From: Neoceratodus forsteri
Lineage: Eukaryota > Chordata > Ceratodontiformes > Ceratodontidae
Assembly: GCA_016271365.2 (NCBI GenBank)
Contig: CM028129.1
Span: 843,404,001 to 843,468,000 of the forward strand
Direction of reading: 5' to 3'
Length of the DNA stretch: 64,000 nt
Part shown: positions 44,555-55,721 of the stretch, in pieces
How the letters are laid out: each line of letters starts with the position of its first letter
How positions within the stretch are numbered: the stretch's first letter is position 1
Position numbers and translations under genes: made by a program
Notes under the pieces: generated by a model
Seen by the model: the letters and a program-made list of their open reading frames with translations, nothing else
Database searches by the model: none
Told to the model about the DNA's origin: nothing

Positions 44555-45838
44555 GCTCTTTTATCAATGAAGGGCCTACAGCTCAGCACCATGGACACAG
44601 GGGGGAGGGAGGTGTGCACTAGTCCCTTCACAAAAGAAAGGGTCCTACAAGAGCTCAATAAGCTCAGAGTGGATAAGGCAATGGGACCCGATGGCATACA
44701 TCCCAGGGTACTAAGGGTGGAACCAGTAGAGCCATTATCAGAACTGTTTAGTGAGTCTCTGAGCACAGGAGAGGTCCCAGAAGACTGGAGAAGGGCTCAT
44801 GTGATCCAACTCCACAAGAGTGGTAGCAGGGAGGAGGCAGAGAACTACAGACCAATCAGTCTTACCTCAGTAGTGGGCAAGACTAAGGAGACACTCCTTA
44901 AGGAAAGGATAGTGCAACACCTGGAATCCATAAGAGTACAGGATCCAAGACAGCATGGGTTTACAAAAGGAAGGTCCTGTCAAACTAATCTCTCAGATTT
45001 CTTTGACTGGGTAACCATAGTGGAGGACCAAGGGGGAGCAGTTAATGTTGCCTACCTTGACTTCAGCAAAGCTTTTGATACTGTTCCACATAGAAGATTG
45101 ATTAATAAGCTGAGTAGGCTCAGGGTGGGACAGATGTTGGTCAACTGGGTGGCAAACTGGTTGACAGCCAGAAAACAGAGAGTGGTGGTAAATGGTATAC
45201 AGTCAGAAGAGTTGCAAGTCACAAGTGGGTACCTCAGGGATCAGTCCTGGGGCCAGTCCTCTTCAATATCTTCGTCAATGGCATTGCAGATGGACTGGAG
45301 GGTAAGGTTTGTTTGCAGATGACACCAAGATCTGCAACAGAGTAGATGATCCAGATGGGGTGGGCCAAATGAGAAGAGATCTTGATAAACTAGCTAAATG
45401 GTCAAAAGAGTGGCAACTGGGGTTTAACACAAAGAAGAGCAAGATCATGCACATAGGGAGGAGAAACCCTGAAGCCACCTATAGGCTGGGAGAGGAGTTG
45501 CTGGCAGTCACAGGGTAAAAAAGAGACTTGGGCATCATCATCACCAATGACCTGAAATCATCCAAGCAGATCACTAAAGCAGTAGTTAAGGCTAGGGGGG
45601 ATGTTGGGGTGTATTAGTAGGGGTATCACAAGTCAGAAGAGGAATGTAATAATCCCTCTTTACAAGACACTGGTTAGGCCCCATCTGGAGTACTGTAGGC
45701 TGTACTAGAGGCCACACCTTCACAAGAACATTAACCAAATTGAGGCAGTCCAGAGAAAGCCAATGAAAATGGTACAGGGACTGCACCAGAAATACTTAAG
45801 GACAGATTAACAGAACTCAATATGTATACCCTAGAGAA
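44555..45838 (+). pseudogene. CR1-type LINE fragment, truncated at both ends
   Basis: The RT is visible as LRVDKAMGPDGIHPRVLRV (44666-44722), EDWRRAHVIQLHKSGSREEA, NYRPISLTSVVGK, QHGFTKGRSCQTNL and VAYLDFSKAFDTVPHRRL (about 45047-45100, motif A intact). FADDTKICNRVDD (45312-45350, intact YADD-type box) follows. It frameshifts near 45215-45310 and again after 45518. It stops abruptly at LNMYTLE (about 45815-45838) without the CR1 3' tail. This suggests a later rearrangement at the junction with the inverted Helitron piece. Confidence 0.85.
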
Positions 45839-46198
45839 TTGTGTACTGCTCATACACATCTTTACAAGTTGCAACATCAACCTTCTCAATCATTGGCTTC
45901 CTAGTGTCCACTAGTCCAAACTGAGCACTCATATCTGAGAGTTCATCTATGTCAAGCTCATTGTAGAAAGGATTATTGTTCTTCAGATAGTGTAGAGCAT
46001 TTTTCACTTTCTGCACATTGACAACATCTTGCCAAATGACCTTGGACTTTGTAGGTACACCGTTTACTAGTATAACAACACTGTTTTCCTTTGAGATTGT
46101 CCCCACGTTCTCTTTCATAGGAAATGATAAATGCATCACAGCCCCTTTCCGAGACTTGACAAGCTCTTTTTGGGGTACTTTACTTGTAGAATTAGAAT
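45839..46198 (-). pseudogene. Inverted second copy of the Helitron DUF6570 segment
   Basis: The minus strand encodes KSRKGAVMHLSFPMKENVG, QKVKNALHYLKNNNPFYNEL and KVDVATCKDVYEQYT. It corresponds base for base to plus-strand 42243-42597, with about 15 differences over roughly 355 bp by my reading. This copy keeps Lys where the plus-strand copy has a TAG (near 42380). One end abuts the CR1 fragment and the other abuts the MULE remnant. Confidence 0.88.
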
Positions 46199-47170
46199 GA
46201 CGTGAGTACCTCGAAGATGATGGACAACTCCCAGGGGGTGGGCGAAGGCAAGTGCAGGCAGCAGGTGCACATGGAGTGCAAAGTCCTCGTCCTCTGTGTA
46301 GTGGTGCACAGCCTCAGGAACCTCCTGAACTTTCCTCCACAGGGCCTGACACATGTGGAAGAAGCAGCCATGCTGACTGGTATCCAGGAATACTGTGGCA
46401 AAGGACTTTATTGCAGTCTACTTGAAGTCTGTGATTATCACAGATGGCTTGAGGTCCTCTCAGAGCTCCCTCACTGTGGTGAACGCACTTGTGTACGTCA
46501 TCCCTGTCTTGTTCGACAGCAGAAGGTACACAGTGGGTACTATGGTGCAGTATTGCTCCCCATGTATGGTGTAGAGCTGTGCAAAGTGTGGTGGTGCTGT
46601 CTTGAATGTGCCATCTGCATACCATGTATGGCACTGTGACAGCAGCTGCAGGTTCCTGTTCGTGGTGTATATCAGTATTCTTGATGCATCACCACTGTCA
46701 TGAACTGGGCTCCATCATGTGTCACTGTGTACACGTCTGGGATGGCGAGGTACTCTAGTGAGGTTGGCAGGGGTGGTGGCTGGCTGGCAGCTGTCCATGC
46801 ATGGTGGACACTCCTTTTCAGGAAGTGTATGCTGGGAAGTCTACCAGATAAAGTGGTGGTTATGTTGCTACTGCATGCTGCCACCACCTAGTGGGGTGTC
46901 TACATCATTTGTAGGGCCCTCTTCTTCATGTCCATGATGGCCTCCCAGACACCTATTGCCCCGCAGTCGGGTACATAGTTGTGGCTGTTCATCACCCTGA
47001 TGAACTCCTCCCCTGCGGTGTGGAAGCACCCAGGGCATTTCACCCTGTAATACTCTGAGCATTTCCAATATGTTTTTCCCACCAGGTTCTGCTCCTTGTA
47101 ATACAGGTAGCACTCATGTTGTATTAGGGTCTTCCCCTTTTGGCTGTTCACATAGTGCAGTGACATGGTT
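46199..47170 (-). pseudogene. MULE-type transposase remnant with FLYWCH finger
   Basis: On the minus strand, 47166-46980 encodes a FLYWCH-like zinc finger (KTYWKCSEYYRVKCPGC, then HNYVPD). The MULE transposase core follows: QCHTWYADGTFKTAP (about 46636-46592, first Asp), a Tyr-rich stretch, PSVIITDFK (about 46450-46424, second Asp), and HGCFFHMCQALWRKVQ (about 46370-46323, the CH signature). Two in-frame stops (46470 and 46420 areas) and a TGA near 46680 inactivate it. The protein breaks off at 46199, fused out of frame to the inverted Helitron segment. The third catalytic Glu region is lost. Confidence 0.8.
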
Positions 47171-48015
47171 CTGTGAACTGCTCATGCACCTCCCACACAG
47201 TGTTTGTCCTCAGCACAACACTCCCATGCACTTTAGCTTGGTCTGTGTGCTGTGCTGCCTTAAGGGAGTGCCGCTGAGTGTGGAAGTGACAGCACCTGCA
47301 ATAGCAGCACATGCCCAGCTCACTGGTGTGCCCTGTTAGCCCTATATGCATGCTGTGGTGCCACACCCCACCTCCTGTGTGTCCTGCTGACTGTCAGCAT
47401 CGTGTGCTTCGCTTGCCTGGGTTGGTGCGGGAGCGTTTCACATGCTGTGGTGTTCCCCCTGTGTGGCTGTCAACCCTTGCTGTTGCGTGTGGTGCATCTC
47501 TGGGTGCAAGTGTTCTGTCCTGGGAGTCACCTCCTGCCCCTTTGCCCCTGTCTCCACATGCTGCATGCCCCTTGTGAGCCTGGGTCTCCCTTGTAGCCCT
47601 GTGGTGGCGTTCAGATTATTGTACCCCATGTGTGGTCTGGCTCCTTACCGGTCGGCCCTGTGGCTTGCTTACCCCCCCTTCTCAGGGTCCATCCACCACG
47701 CTGTGCTCCTTCTGCCTCCCTCTGTGCTCCAGGTGCATCTTGCTCCGTGACGCCTGTGTTGTTTTCCATCTTGCGGCCCCGTTGTGCATCCGGTTGTGCT
47801 GCCCTGCTGGCTGCCTCACGGTTTTGCCAGTGCTGGGTGTCCCTCAATATGCGGTTCCTTGTGCAAGCCTCCACTGCTGCCGCTGTGTTGAGCCACTTTG
47901 CTTGTGGGTCGGCGGCATTTGTGCTCAGCATTTTGGGTCCACCGTGAAGTTCTTGTTCGCGGCATTACTTCTGCGTTGTTCTGCCCGTGTTGTTTCCTCC
48001 GCAATGTTCGTGGCG
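47171..48015. other. G+C- and CpG-richer stretch upstream of the MULE remnant
   Basis: This stretch is clearly richer in G, C and CpG than its neighbours and carries long open frames on both strands (up to 128 codons). None resembles a known family. Its position directly 5' of the minus-strand MULE reading frame suggests it could be the transposon's promoter or 5' region. That is inference only. Confidence 0.35.
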
Positions 48016-49384
48016 TGAAACTTGTGCCCAGTTTTAATTACAAGATCTCAAAAGAAATAACAGTAAAATAAGAGGAAAACAATCAAACCATTTTAACAAA
48101 TTTAATATTAAATAAAAAAGGTAAAAATGAAAATTGATAAGCAAAATCATTCATGACATTGGGCAGTAGTCTGTGATAAAAATAATAAGCTCACTGTTGT
48201 TATCATAGCAGTCTTGCAACCCCATATCCTCCTCACACAAACATACAAAAACACACACATCATCAAATAAGCACTTTTGATGGGCAGATTTCAGCTTTCT
48301 ATTTGAAATTAAGCATCTGAGTGCAACATTACATATTTAGAATGACTTGTTCTTGTTGTATATAGTCTGTCTGTCCATGCTGTCCTGTAATAAACTTTGA
48401 TCCCAACATGTCGGCTGAAGGATTCTTCACAGCTGCAGCAACTCAGGGAGAGGGGAATACAGAGCGAATGTGGTGGGATGTGACTCAGATAATCAGTTGT
48501 GGGTTTCATAGGTCATGTAGATATGGTTACCCCTAAAACAACTTACATTATGACAAAATCACAATAAATGTTTACAATCTGAAGGAGGTTAGAAAAGGCA
48601 ACATATTTCTGTCCAAGCATCCTGTTTATTAAACATGAGTAATCAATAGTGCACTGAGAAAACTAAAATACTTAATAATTAATAAATATTATAACAATTT
48701 AAACAGTTCTCTTCCCTGACACAGCTGCATGACTGTCCAACCAACCACCAGCCCCTCCCAAGTAAGTAGCTAGGTCAGTGAGGATGGATGTCAAGACTGT
48801 CATCAATCACACACTGACAGTCAGCTGTCCATCACACAGCAGGTCAGACTCAAGCTTAGCAGATGCTGGACTGGGTGTGGGAGGCACTAGGATGATCGGT
48901 CCTCACCCCAACCTGTCGCCTAGCTGACTCATCCACCATGCCCTAACACAAGTAGGTTTTTATTATTGAAAAGTGTGAGGTCATGATTCTGTTTCTCTTG
49001 CCCTTATTTTGTCAGTTTCATGATCTCAGTTTCTTGGTGGGTCAATTTTCCCACCAAAATAACACTTTGTGAAAAGGAAGAGGCATGCAAACTTTTCTTT
49101 GAAAATCTCACATGCATGCAGTCTTTAATGGCTGGGGCAGGGGGGGATGCAGGTTTAAGGGTACCCAGGATAGATGTTGGGTGCTAATGGTACTAATGCT
49201 TCCAAAACGATTCAGGAAAAAAATGTCCAGTTTGAGAACTAGTACCACTGAGCCTGCTGATCTGTTTCCAACCCACAAGAGCACTGCATCCCAGCTGTCC
49301 CCAACCTCATTCAGGATAAGAACTTAAGAATACATCTCTTTTTTTTACAATTTGAATTTGTTCTGGACCCAGTTATGGAACATG
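48016..49384. other. No recognisable feature
   Basis: This is AT-rich, ordinary-looking sequence with no gene or clear repeat end recognised. Confidence 0.45.
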
Positions 49385-49682
49385 AGAGCTGATACTGGAA
49401 GACGACTTGAGAGTCAAAAACCCGGAGGTTAAATTGGTAGAAGCATTTAAAAAAGGCCTTAAAATCTATCTATTTGCTCAGGCGTTTGGTGCTAATGTGG
49501 ATATTAGTTGATTTAATTATATTTATGGTTTTACAGAGCTTTTATTGTTTATCATGATAGTATGATCGATTGTTATTGGGCGACTGTGTTGTTTTATCTT
49601 ACTATAATGGTGCACTGGGCCTCCAGGAAAGGGTGCCAAAAACAAATAAAACTACTACCTCCACTACTGCTACTACTACTAA
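49385..49682 (+). repeat. L2-type LINE 3' end with trinucleotide tail
   Basis: The last codons of an L2-like ORF2 are visible (VEAFKKGLKIYLFAQAFGA, 49435-49491). A ~120 bp untranslated region and a tail of CTACTACC / CTACTGCTACTACT at 49655-49682 follow. It is heavily 5' truncated. Confidence 0.55.
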
Positions 49683-50047
49683 ATACCAGACTAATAGTTT
49701 GAAACAAAATATTTTGCCTACTTCAGTGTTGTACTTTTATGGAGGGTGTTCTGTTCTGCACTTAAATTAGACTGTTTTTTTTTTACACCTAACTTGATCT
49801 TCTTAATCTTGTCTGCAAACTGTCTGCTGTTACATACTTTGATATTTGGTTCCCTGAAGCTAGAGAATATACTGCTGGGTTTGGTTTTGTGATTGCCTCT
49901 CAAATCTCCCCTCCTGGTCTTTTGGCTGATGGTTCCCAGTTCAACACATCCATGTTCCAGAACTTCTAACCAGCAAATGGGCCAGTCGTACTACTGTACA
50001 TGCAGGCTTTCCTAAGAGAAGCAGAATCAGACACTGAAGGGACATAG
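49683..50047. other. No recognisable feature
   Basis: No motif or repeat boundary is seen between the LINE tail and the foldback. Confidence 0.4.
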
Positions 50048-51454
50048 ACAGTAGGCTCAATTCTCAAAGTGCCCGGTACAGCACAAGGGGCTTGTGCCAC
50101 AAAGAATGGCACAAAGTGCCACTTTTGCCTAATGATGTGCCGGATGTGATTCTTAATGGCAGCCTGCATCAACTGCAGACTGCCAACCCCTAATGGGGCT
50201 TGTGCCGCCCATGCACCCAAAACTGGGCCATGACATGGCACTAAGGGGCATGTGGCAAATGCAAAATGCCACATCCCCAACAATGGAATTCTCTAAACTC
50301 CTCCAGAGGATGAATTTCTAAGTACCCTTAGACCAGCCAGGGCTGGTCTAAGTGTACTTAGAGCAATGTACTCTGGAGGAGTTTAGCAAGATGCGAATAT
50401 ATGCCACATTCCCCTGAGAATTAATGTGCCATAGGTTGCAAATAGAGGAAACTAAGAATAATACAAATCCCTTCTGTGGTCTGTCCCTCCCCCTGCCCCC
50501 GTATGCCTGCTGCTGTGATTGTAAGAAATATTTTACCCTGGTGGTCTAGTGGTCTCTTCTCCCACCCCGATATGTCCGTTGCTGTGATTATAATAAAAAT
50601 TTACCCTGGTGGTCTAGCAGTCCTTCCTCTCACCCTGATATGAACCTTATTGTGATTTTAATAATTATTTTACCCTGATGGTCTAGTGGCCCTGCCCACT
50701 ACCCTAGAATGTAGTGCAACACCCGCCCCCAGCCCAAACCCGAGCTGGTGACTGGCACATCCCTCCTCACACCATCTTGGCTGGCACCAGCTGAATGGTC
50801 ACTGAGTGAGTACTGTATAACACAGAACACACTTATTGATTGTCACAACCAATGAGCACATTCTGTATTATACAGTACTCACTCAGTGACTGTTCAGTTG
50901 GCTCCGGCTGAGGTGGTGTGAGGATGGGAGTGCTGGTCGCTGGTTTGGGGTTCATGTTGGGGAGGGGAGTGGGGTGGTTGGCACTACATGACAGGGTGGG
51001 GGGCTGGGACTGCTAGACCACCAGGGTAAAATAATTATTAAAATCACAATAAGGGACATATCGGGACTGGGGGAGGGACCACTAGACCACCAGGGTAAAT
51101 TATTTATTAACATCACAACAACAGGCATATCTGGGCAGAGGGAGGGACTGCTAGACCACCAAGGTAAAATAGATATTAAATTCACAATAATGGGCATATC
51201 AGTGCTGGGTGGTGTGGGTGTGGGTGGCCCTGCTGGACTGATGCACATCTGTTCCACAGCTTGCAGCAAGCTTCCTGCTGTGTCCTTCATTTGGCACATG
51301 GCCAGGATTGTTGCAAGCCTAGGGACTTTGCGGCTGGGAACCTGCCAGTTAGAGAATTGGACACAGGGTCCCTAGTGCACCAGGCTTTGATGCAAGATGC
51401 TGTTGGCTGCAGCTTGCACTGATCTCAGCTCCTATTGAGAATCAAACCCACTGT
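50048..51454. mobile_element. Large foldback transposon with tandem repeats in both arms
   Basis: The ends ACAGTAGGCTCAATTCTCAA (50048) and the complement of ACAGTGGGTTTGATTCTCAA (ending 51454) form terminal inverted repeats. Further in, TTTACCCTGGTGGTCTAG recurs at about 50531, 50600 and 50669. In opposite orientation, CTAGACCACCAGGGTAAA recurs at about 51013, 51082 and 51151. Each arm therefore carries about three ~70 bp tandem units. The centre is another palindrome (GTACTGTATAACACAGAAC with GTATTATACAGTAC, 50806-50879). A separate perfect hairpin lies at 50285-50390. It encodes nothing recognisable and the superfamily is not determined. Confidence 0.75.
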
Positions 51455-51529
51455 ATTTTTCCTTTTTTTATTTTACTTGTGGTGAGGGAGTAATAATGTT
51501 ACAAAGAGACTATGGAGAAGGATTCAGAA

Positions 51530-53065
51530 GCAGGACAAGAGCCTGACTAACTTAGCTTAGCTCATGGAGCTTAGAGGAATTAGCAACACCTCTGACTCAG
51601 CTATTTAATCTATCACTTGAACTTGGGGAGGTCCTGAGGGAATGGAGATGGGCCAATGTTCCCCATCTCCATAACAACGAGAGTAGGGAAAAGGCAGGCA
51701 ACTACCACCTGGTCAGCCTTACCTCGACTGTGGGCAAAATGATGGAAGCCCTACTCAAGGAAAAAATTCCAACTTCCTTAAAGGAGAGAGGTAACTTGGA
51801 CCCAAAACAACATGGTTTTTACCACAGGAAGATCCTGCAAGACAAATCTAACTGATTTCTTCAACTGAGTAACCAAAATTGTGGATCAATGCGATGCTGT
51901 GGACGTGGTATATCTGGACTTCAGCAAAGCCTTCAACTTGGTTCTGCACAGAAGGCTACTAAATAAGCTCACCAACATAGGAGATGGCCAAAATGTGGTA
52001 AACTGAATAGAGAGCTGGCTGAGTGGGAGGACCCAGAGGATACTGGTAAATATCACCTTATCGGAAAAAAGAAAGTAATTAGTGACATGCCGCAGTGGTC
52101 AGTATTGGGACCCATATTTTTCAACGTCTTCATTAGAGACATATCTGAAGGCTTGGAGGGGAAGGTAAACCTGTTTACTGATGACATGATATATGCAATA
52201 GGGTTGACATCCCTGATGGGGCAGATAGGATGAGGGCAGATCTCAGGAAGCTCAAATTATGGTCAAAAACATAAAAACATAGCAGCTGCAATTCAACACA
52301 AAAAAGTGCAAGGTCATACACTTGGGGAAGGGTAGCCCTGGAGAAGAATACCACATTTGGGGGGGGGGCATGAAACTGGAAGCCACCAAGCAGGAGGGAG
52401 ACCTGGGGGTGATTATAATGGTTGACCTCAAAAAGACCAAGCAGTGTGAGAAGGCTGCACTAAGAGCAAATGGTATGCTGGGATGCGTAGGAATGGGAAT
52501 TACCAGTAAAAAAAAGGGAAGTAGTAATGCCACTCTATACATCACTGGTAAGACTGCACCTGGAAAACCGCATACAGTTCTGGAGACCACATCTTAGAAA
52601 GGACATGGATAGATTGTAAATGGTGCAGAGGAGGGCTACAGAGATGGTGCAGGGACTGCATCTGAAATAATATGAGGAGAAGTTGGAGGCTCTCAACATA
52701 TATTCCTTGGAACAGAGGAGAGAAAGGGGAGGCATGATTGAAACTTTCAGATACATGAAGGGAATAAATAAGGTACAGATCCAGGACCTATTTCAGATCA
52801 GGAGTTATACAATAACTAGAGGGCATTAAATGAAGTTGGGGAGGGGGGCAAGTTCAGGTGCAACATATGTAAGTTCTTCTCGGAAAGGGTGAAAACAAAA
52901 ATGGTTGGAGCTTTCAAGAATGCTTAGGATAATTACAAAGGCATCATAACACTAAGCAGCAGTTAAAGGGGAAGGGGGAGGGTCATGGGAAGACTAGACT
53001 GATCTTATGGTCCCCTTCTGCTGTCACATTCTTTATTTCTGTGTTTCTATGTTTCTAAGTAGCAT
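51530..53065 (+). pseudogene. CR1-type LINE, highly decayed, with intact 3' tail
   Basis: The RT begins inside the fingers with TQLFNLSLELGEV..REWRWANV (about 51590-51660). VSLTSTVGKMMEALLKEKI, PKQHGFY, a motif-A block DAVDVVYLDFSKAFN (51893-51937), LFTDDM (about 52170; relatives have FADDT) and NTKKCKVIH follow. The C-terminus reads RRERGGMIETFRYMKGINKV (about 52710-52770). The 3' untranslated region ends in ATTTCTGTGTTTCTATGTTTCTA, the CR1 octamer-type tail. Frameshifts are numerous. Confidence 0.82.
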
Positions 53066-54948
53066 TGTTGTCCCATGCCCAGGCCATACTTTCTGCCTCT
53101 TATTGTAGATGTCCAGGAGCAAAACCTATCCTTTCTGGAACCCTCATAGGTCCAAGATCTAGCTTTTCTCTCTTATTCCTTGTGGGGTAGATACAGTCTT
53201 GGTACCCCAACCCAGAAAGAACTGTAGGCATCAGATGAGCCTTCCCTTTTATACTAATTGACCTCAGTTCAGCAGTATCTGACAGGTGTGTGTGTGTGTG
53301 TGGGGGTAGAAACACCCATGATGTACAGTTAATTAAAGAAATATGGTGTTACACCAGCACTAGGGGGATGTACCATAGGTAAACCCCTTTATACAGCTTG
53401 GGAAGACATGGGGATTTGGGGCCAGATGATCCGAACCTTGGGTTTGATTTCAGGTAAGCCACAAATGTCACAATGGGAGTGCAGAGGAGATTATTGGACT
53501 GGGGATATCCCATTTCAGATAACAATTTACATGCCTTCCTTCTCCATGGTACTGGGTGGCCAGATGCTCTCAGAGCCAGGTTGTTTACGAGGTGGCAAAG
53601 ATCCTGTGATGTGCATACATGAGGCACATATCTATACCTATACCAATCCATCTCTCCGCCCCCCCCATTGTCAGCTGATTCCCTGCAATGACAATGGCAT
53701 CAGAAAAGAAGTGATCCTTATTTTCCACTGCTCCAATCCAAATGTGCAGAGGAGAACCGAGTCTGTGAGAAAGAGTACCCTACCAAAAGGGCTGCCACTA
53801 CCACATCTAGTTCATTAAGTTTAAAGGGCCCATTGCTAGACAAAATCAGGCCTTCAGTTGTTTTACCTTGTCCTTCTCAACCCCTATAAATAGGACTATC
53901 TCACCTAAAAATGTGATCACACTACTAAATTATGTACAGTGAGGGAGTATTATAAAAATATTTCATGCACAGGAAATGACCACTGTGACCCTAAGCCCTC
54001 AACATTTCGAAATGCTCTTTATTGTACTGGCTGTCTCTGCCAGACCGATACTATGCCACCACTGGTCCTAAAGCTTCATGTGCATGTTAAGCTGTTGGAG
54101 GAGTATACATGGTATAAAAACTGTATTTGCCCCCTACCATCTGTACAATAATGTACCAGAAGGTAGGGTTCCTAGTTCGCATCCCACTATGGTACAGCTG
54201 CACTCCAAAGATCAAGAGACATCAGTCAGTGCATTAAGTGGAAACAGACAATTCCTAATCCTACCTAAGACCCCCAACATATTTGTCAATGCATAAGTAA
54301 TATCATTAGTATTATCCACATTTATATCATGTAAGCACTGGCCCCATCAGGATCGTACATCATTCAGGACACAATAACCTGTTGCTGTACAGGTTAAAAT
54401 CATCTCTTTTTATGCACATAGAAAGATGATTCTAGTTTCACTTCTGTCAAGTTGACATGTAGGTTTTTTGCCCATATTCTTAGATGTAATAAAGATAAAT
54501 AGGGTAATCAGACAGTATGCAAAAGCAGGATGTTTGTATTTCTATTATATACTGTTAGTTAAACGGTGAATTTGATTTTGCAAATTTCCCTAACTTTTTA
54601 TGAGTCAATGCCAATTATTTCAGTCTGACAGAGCATACTGTATAATTGTCAGATAATCTGTGGGCTAGACAGACATGAAATAAAGTTTAGTGACAGAAAT
54701 TGTATTATTTTGTTTAATAAGTCAATAGAAACAGTATGCAGAGCACTGCATCTCTGACACATACTGATATCTCTGTTCAATTGAAGAGATGCAGAATCAG
54801 TTAAAAAAAACATAATACAACTCCATGATCTATATGAGTTTGTTAATATGGCACATTTTAATTATCTCCTCCAGCAATCAGCTGTAAAAATATTAATAAC
54901 CTCAAATTCCTGCCACTGAAATTTCTTTATAAGAAGAAAAGGCCAGGT
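53066..54948. other. Unassigned stretch
   Basis: Apart from a (TG)n run at 53285-53302 I see no repeat boundary or protein family. Open frames up to 136 codons (53408-53818) carry no known motif and share their region with an equally open opposite frame. Confidence 0.45.
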
Positions 54949-55158
54949 TAGGAGGCAGTATGGCGCAGTGGGTTAAGGCTCTGAGCTGCAAATCTGGAGA
55001 CCTGGGTTTGAATCCCACAGCCCCCCTAGGTGCATACTGTGTGACCCTGAGCAAGTCACTTAACTTCCTTGTGCTCCCAGGTTGCACCTGCAAACAAGCT
55101 TTCAGCTTAGTGTGTCTCACCTGGTAAAATAATTGGTAAAAAAAAAAAAAAAAAAAGG
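54949..55158 (+). repeat. tRNA-derived SINE with MIR/CORE-like body (copy 2, well preserved)
   Basis: The A box is TGGCGCAGTGGGTTAAGGC (54961 onward) and the B box is GGGTTTGAATCCC (55005 onward). The body has TGTGTGACCCTGAGCAAGTC and ACTTAACTTCCTTGTGC, the MIR/CORE-like segment. The tail is CTCACCTGGTAAAATAATTGG followed by an A run to about 55157. It is clearly younger than the copy at 4254. The tRNA of origin is not assigned. Confidence 0.88.
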
Positions 55159-55159
55159 T

Positions 55160-55315
55160 TAAGGCAGGGAAATAAGGCAGACCTAGTGTGGGGTAGGAGG
55201 AAGTAGGCTGTTGGTTAACTAAGATATGCAGATTATCCATTAGGTAGGAAAATGGGCAGACTAGGTGGGCCAAGCAGTCCTTATCTGTCATCAAATTCAA
55301 TGTTTCTATGTTTCT
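55160..55315 (+). repeat. CR1 3' untranslated tail
   Basis: GGGCAGACTAGGTGGGCCAAGCAGTCCTTATCTGTCATCAAATTC followed by TTTCTATGTTTCTATG is a typical CR1 terminus. No coding part is present. The SINE copy ends immediately before it. Confidence 0.75.
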
Positions 55316-55721
55316 ATGAAATGCCAGAGTAAGCTGGGGTGTTTGTGTAAGGGTGTGGTGATATGCCTCATCTGGAAAATGTACCTAGCTGTGCTAGACA
55401 GACCACCCAGTTCATACAGACTCTGGTACTATGAGGACCAGAACTTTCAAATAGATACACTGCCTGAGGTAGGAGACCCCCTCCAGTACTCTTCAAACAT
55501 TAAGATGCATAAAACACCTATTATTCACCCATTCACACTCACCTTTTGCATTTGTGTTGGACTAGGCAGTGATCAGATTTGAACCAGAGCCACGGACAGC
55601 TCAGATACCTGGAAACTCCTATGTTGTCACCAGTCAATAGTTCTGATAGCATCAACTGGGATATACAGCACAATCATTTAATGTAGTTTTTGAGCAACCC
55701 TCCTTAAAAAAATACATCAAA
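55316..55721. other. No recognisable feature
   Basis: This sequence lies between two CR1 tails facing each other. I recognise no gene. Confidence 0.4.

Noticed and set aside
46198..46199. An in-frame MULE-Helitron fusion protein
   Set aside because: At the junction the MULE frame and the Helitron frame differ by one base, and the MULE frame stops soon afterwards, so no fusion product is encoded.
47632..48018. A 128-codon Cys/Leu-rich open frame that looks like a secreted or membrane protein
   Set aside because: The region is G+C-rich and open on both strands. The hydrophobic look comes from the base composition, and it is antisense to the MULE direction.
53408..53818. A 136-codon open frame as a possible exon
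   Set aside because: No domain, no convincing splice context, and the antisense frame is equally open.
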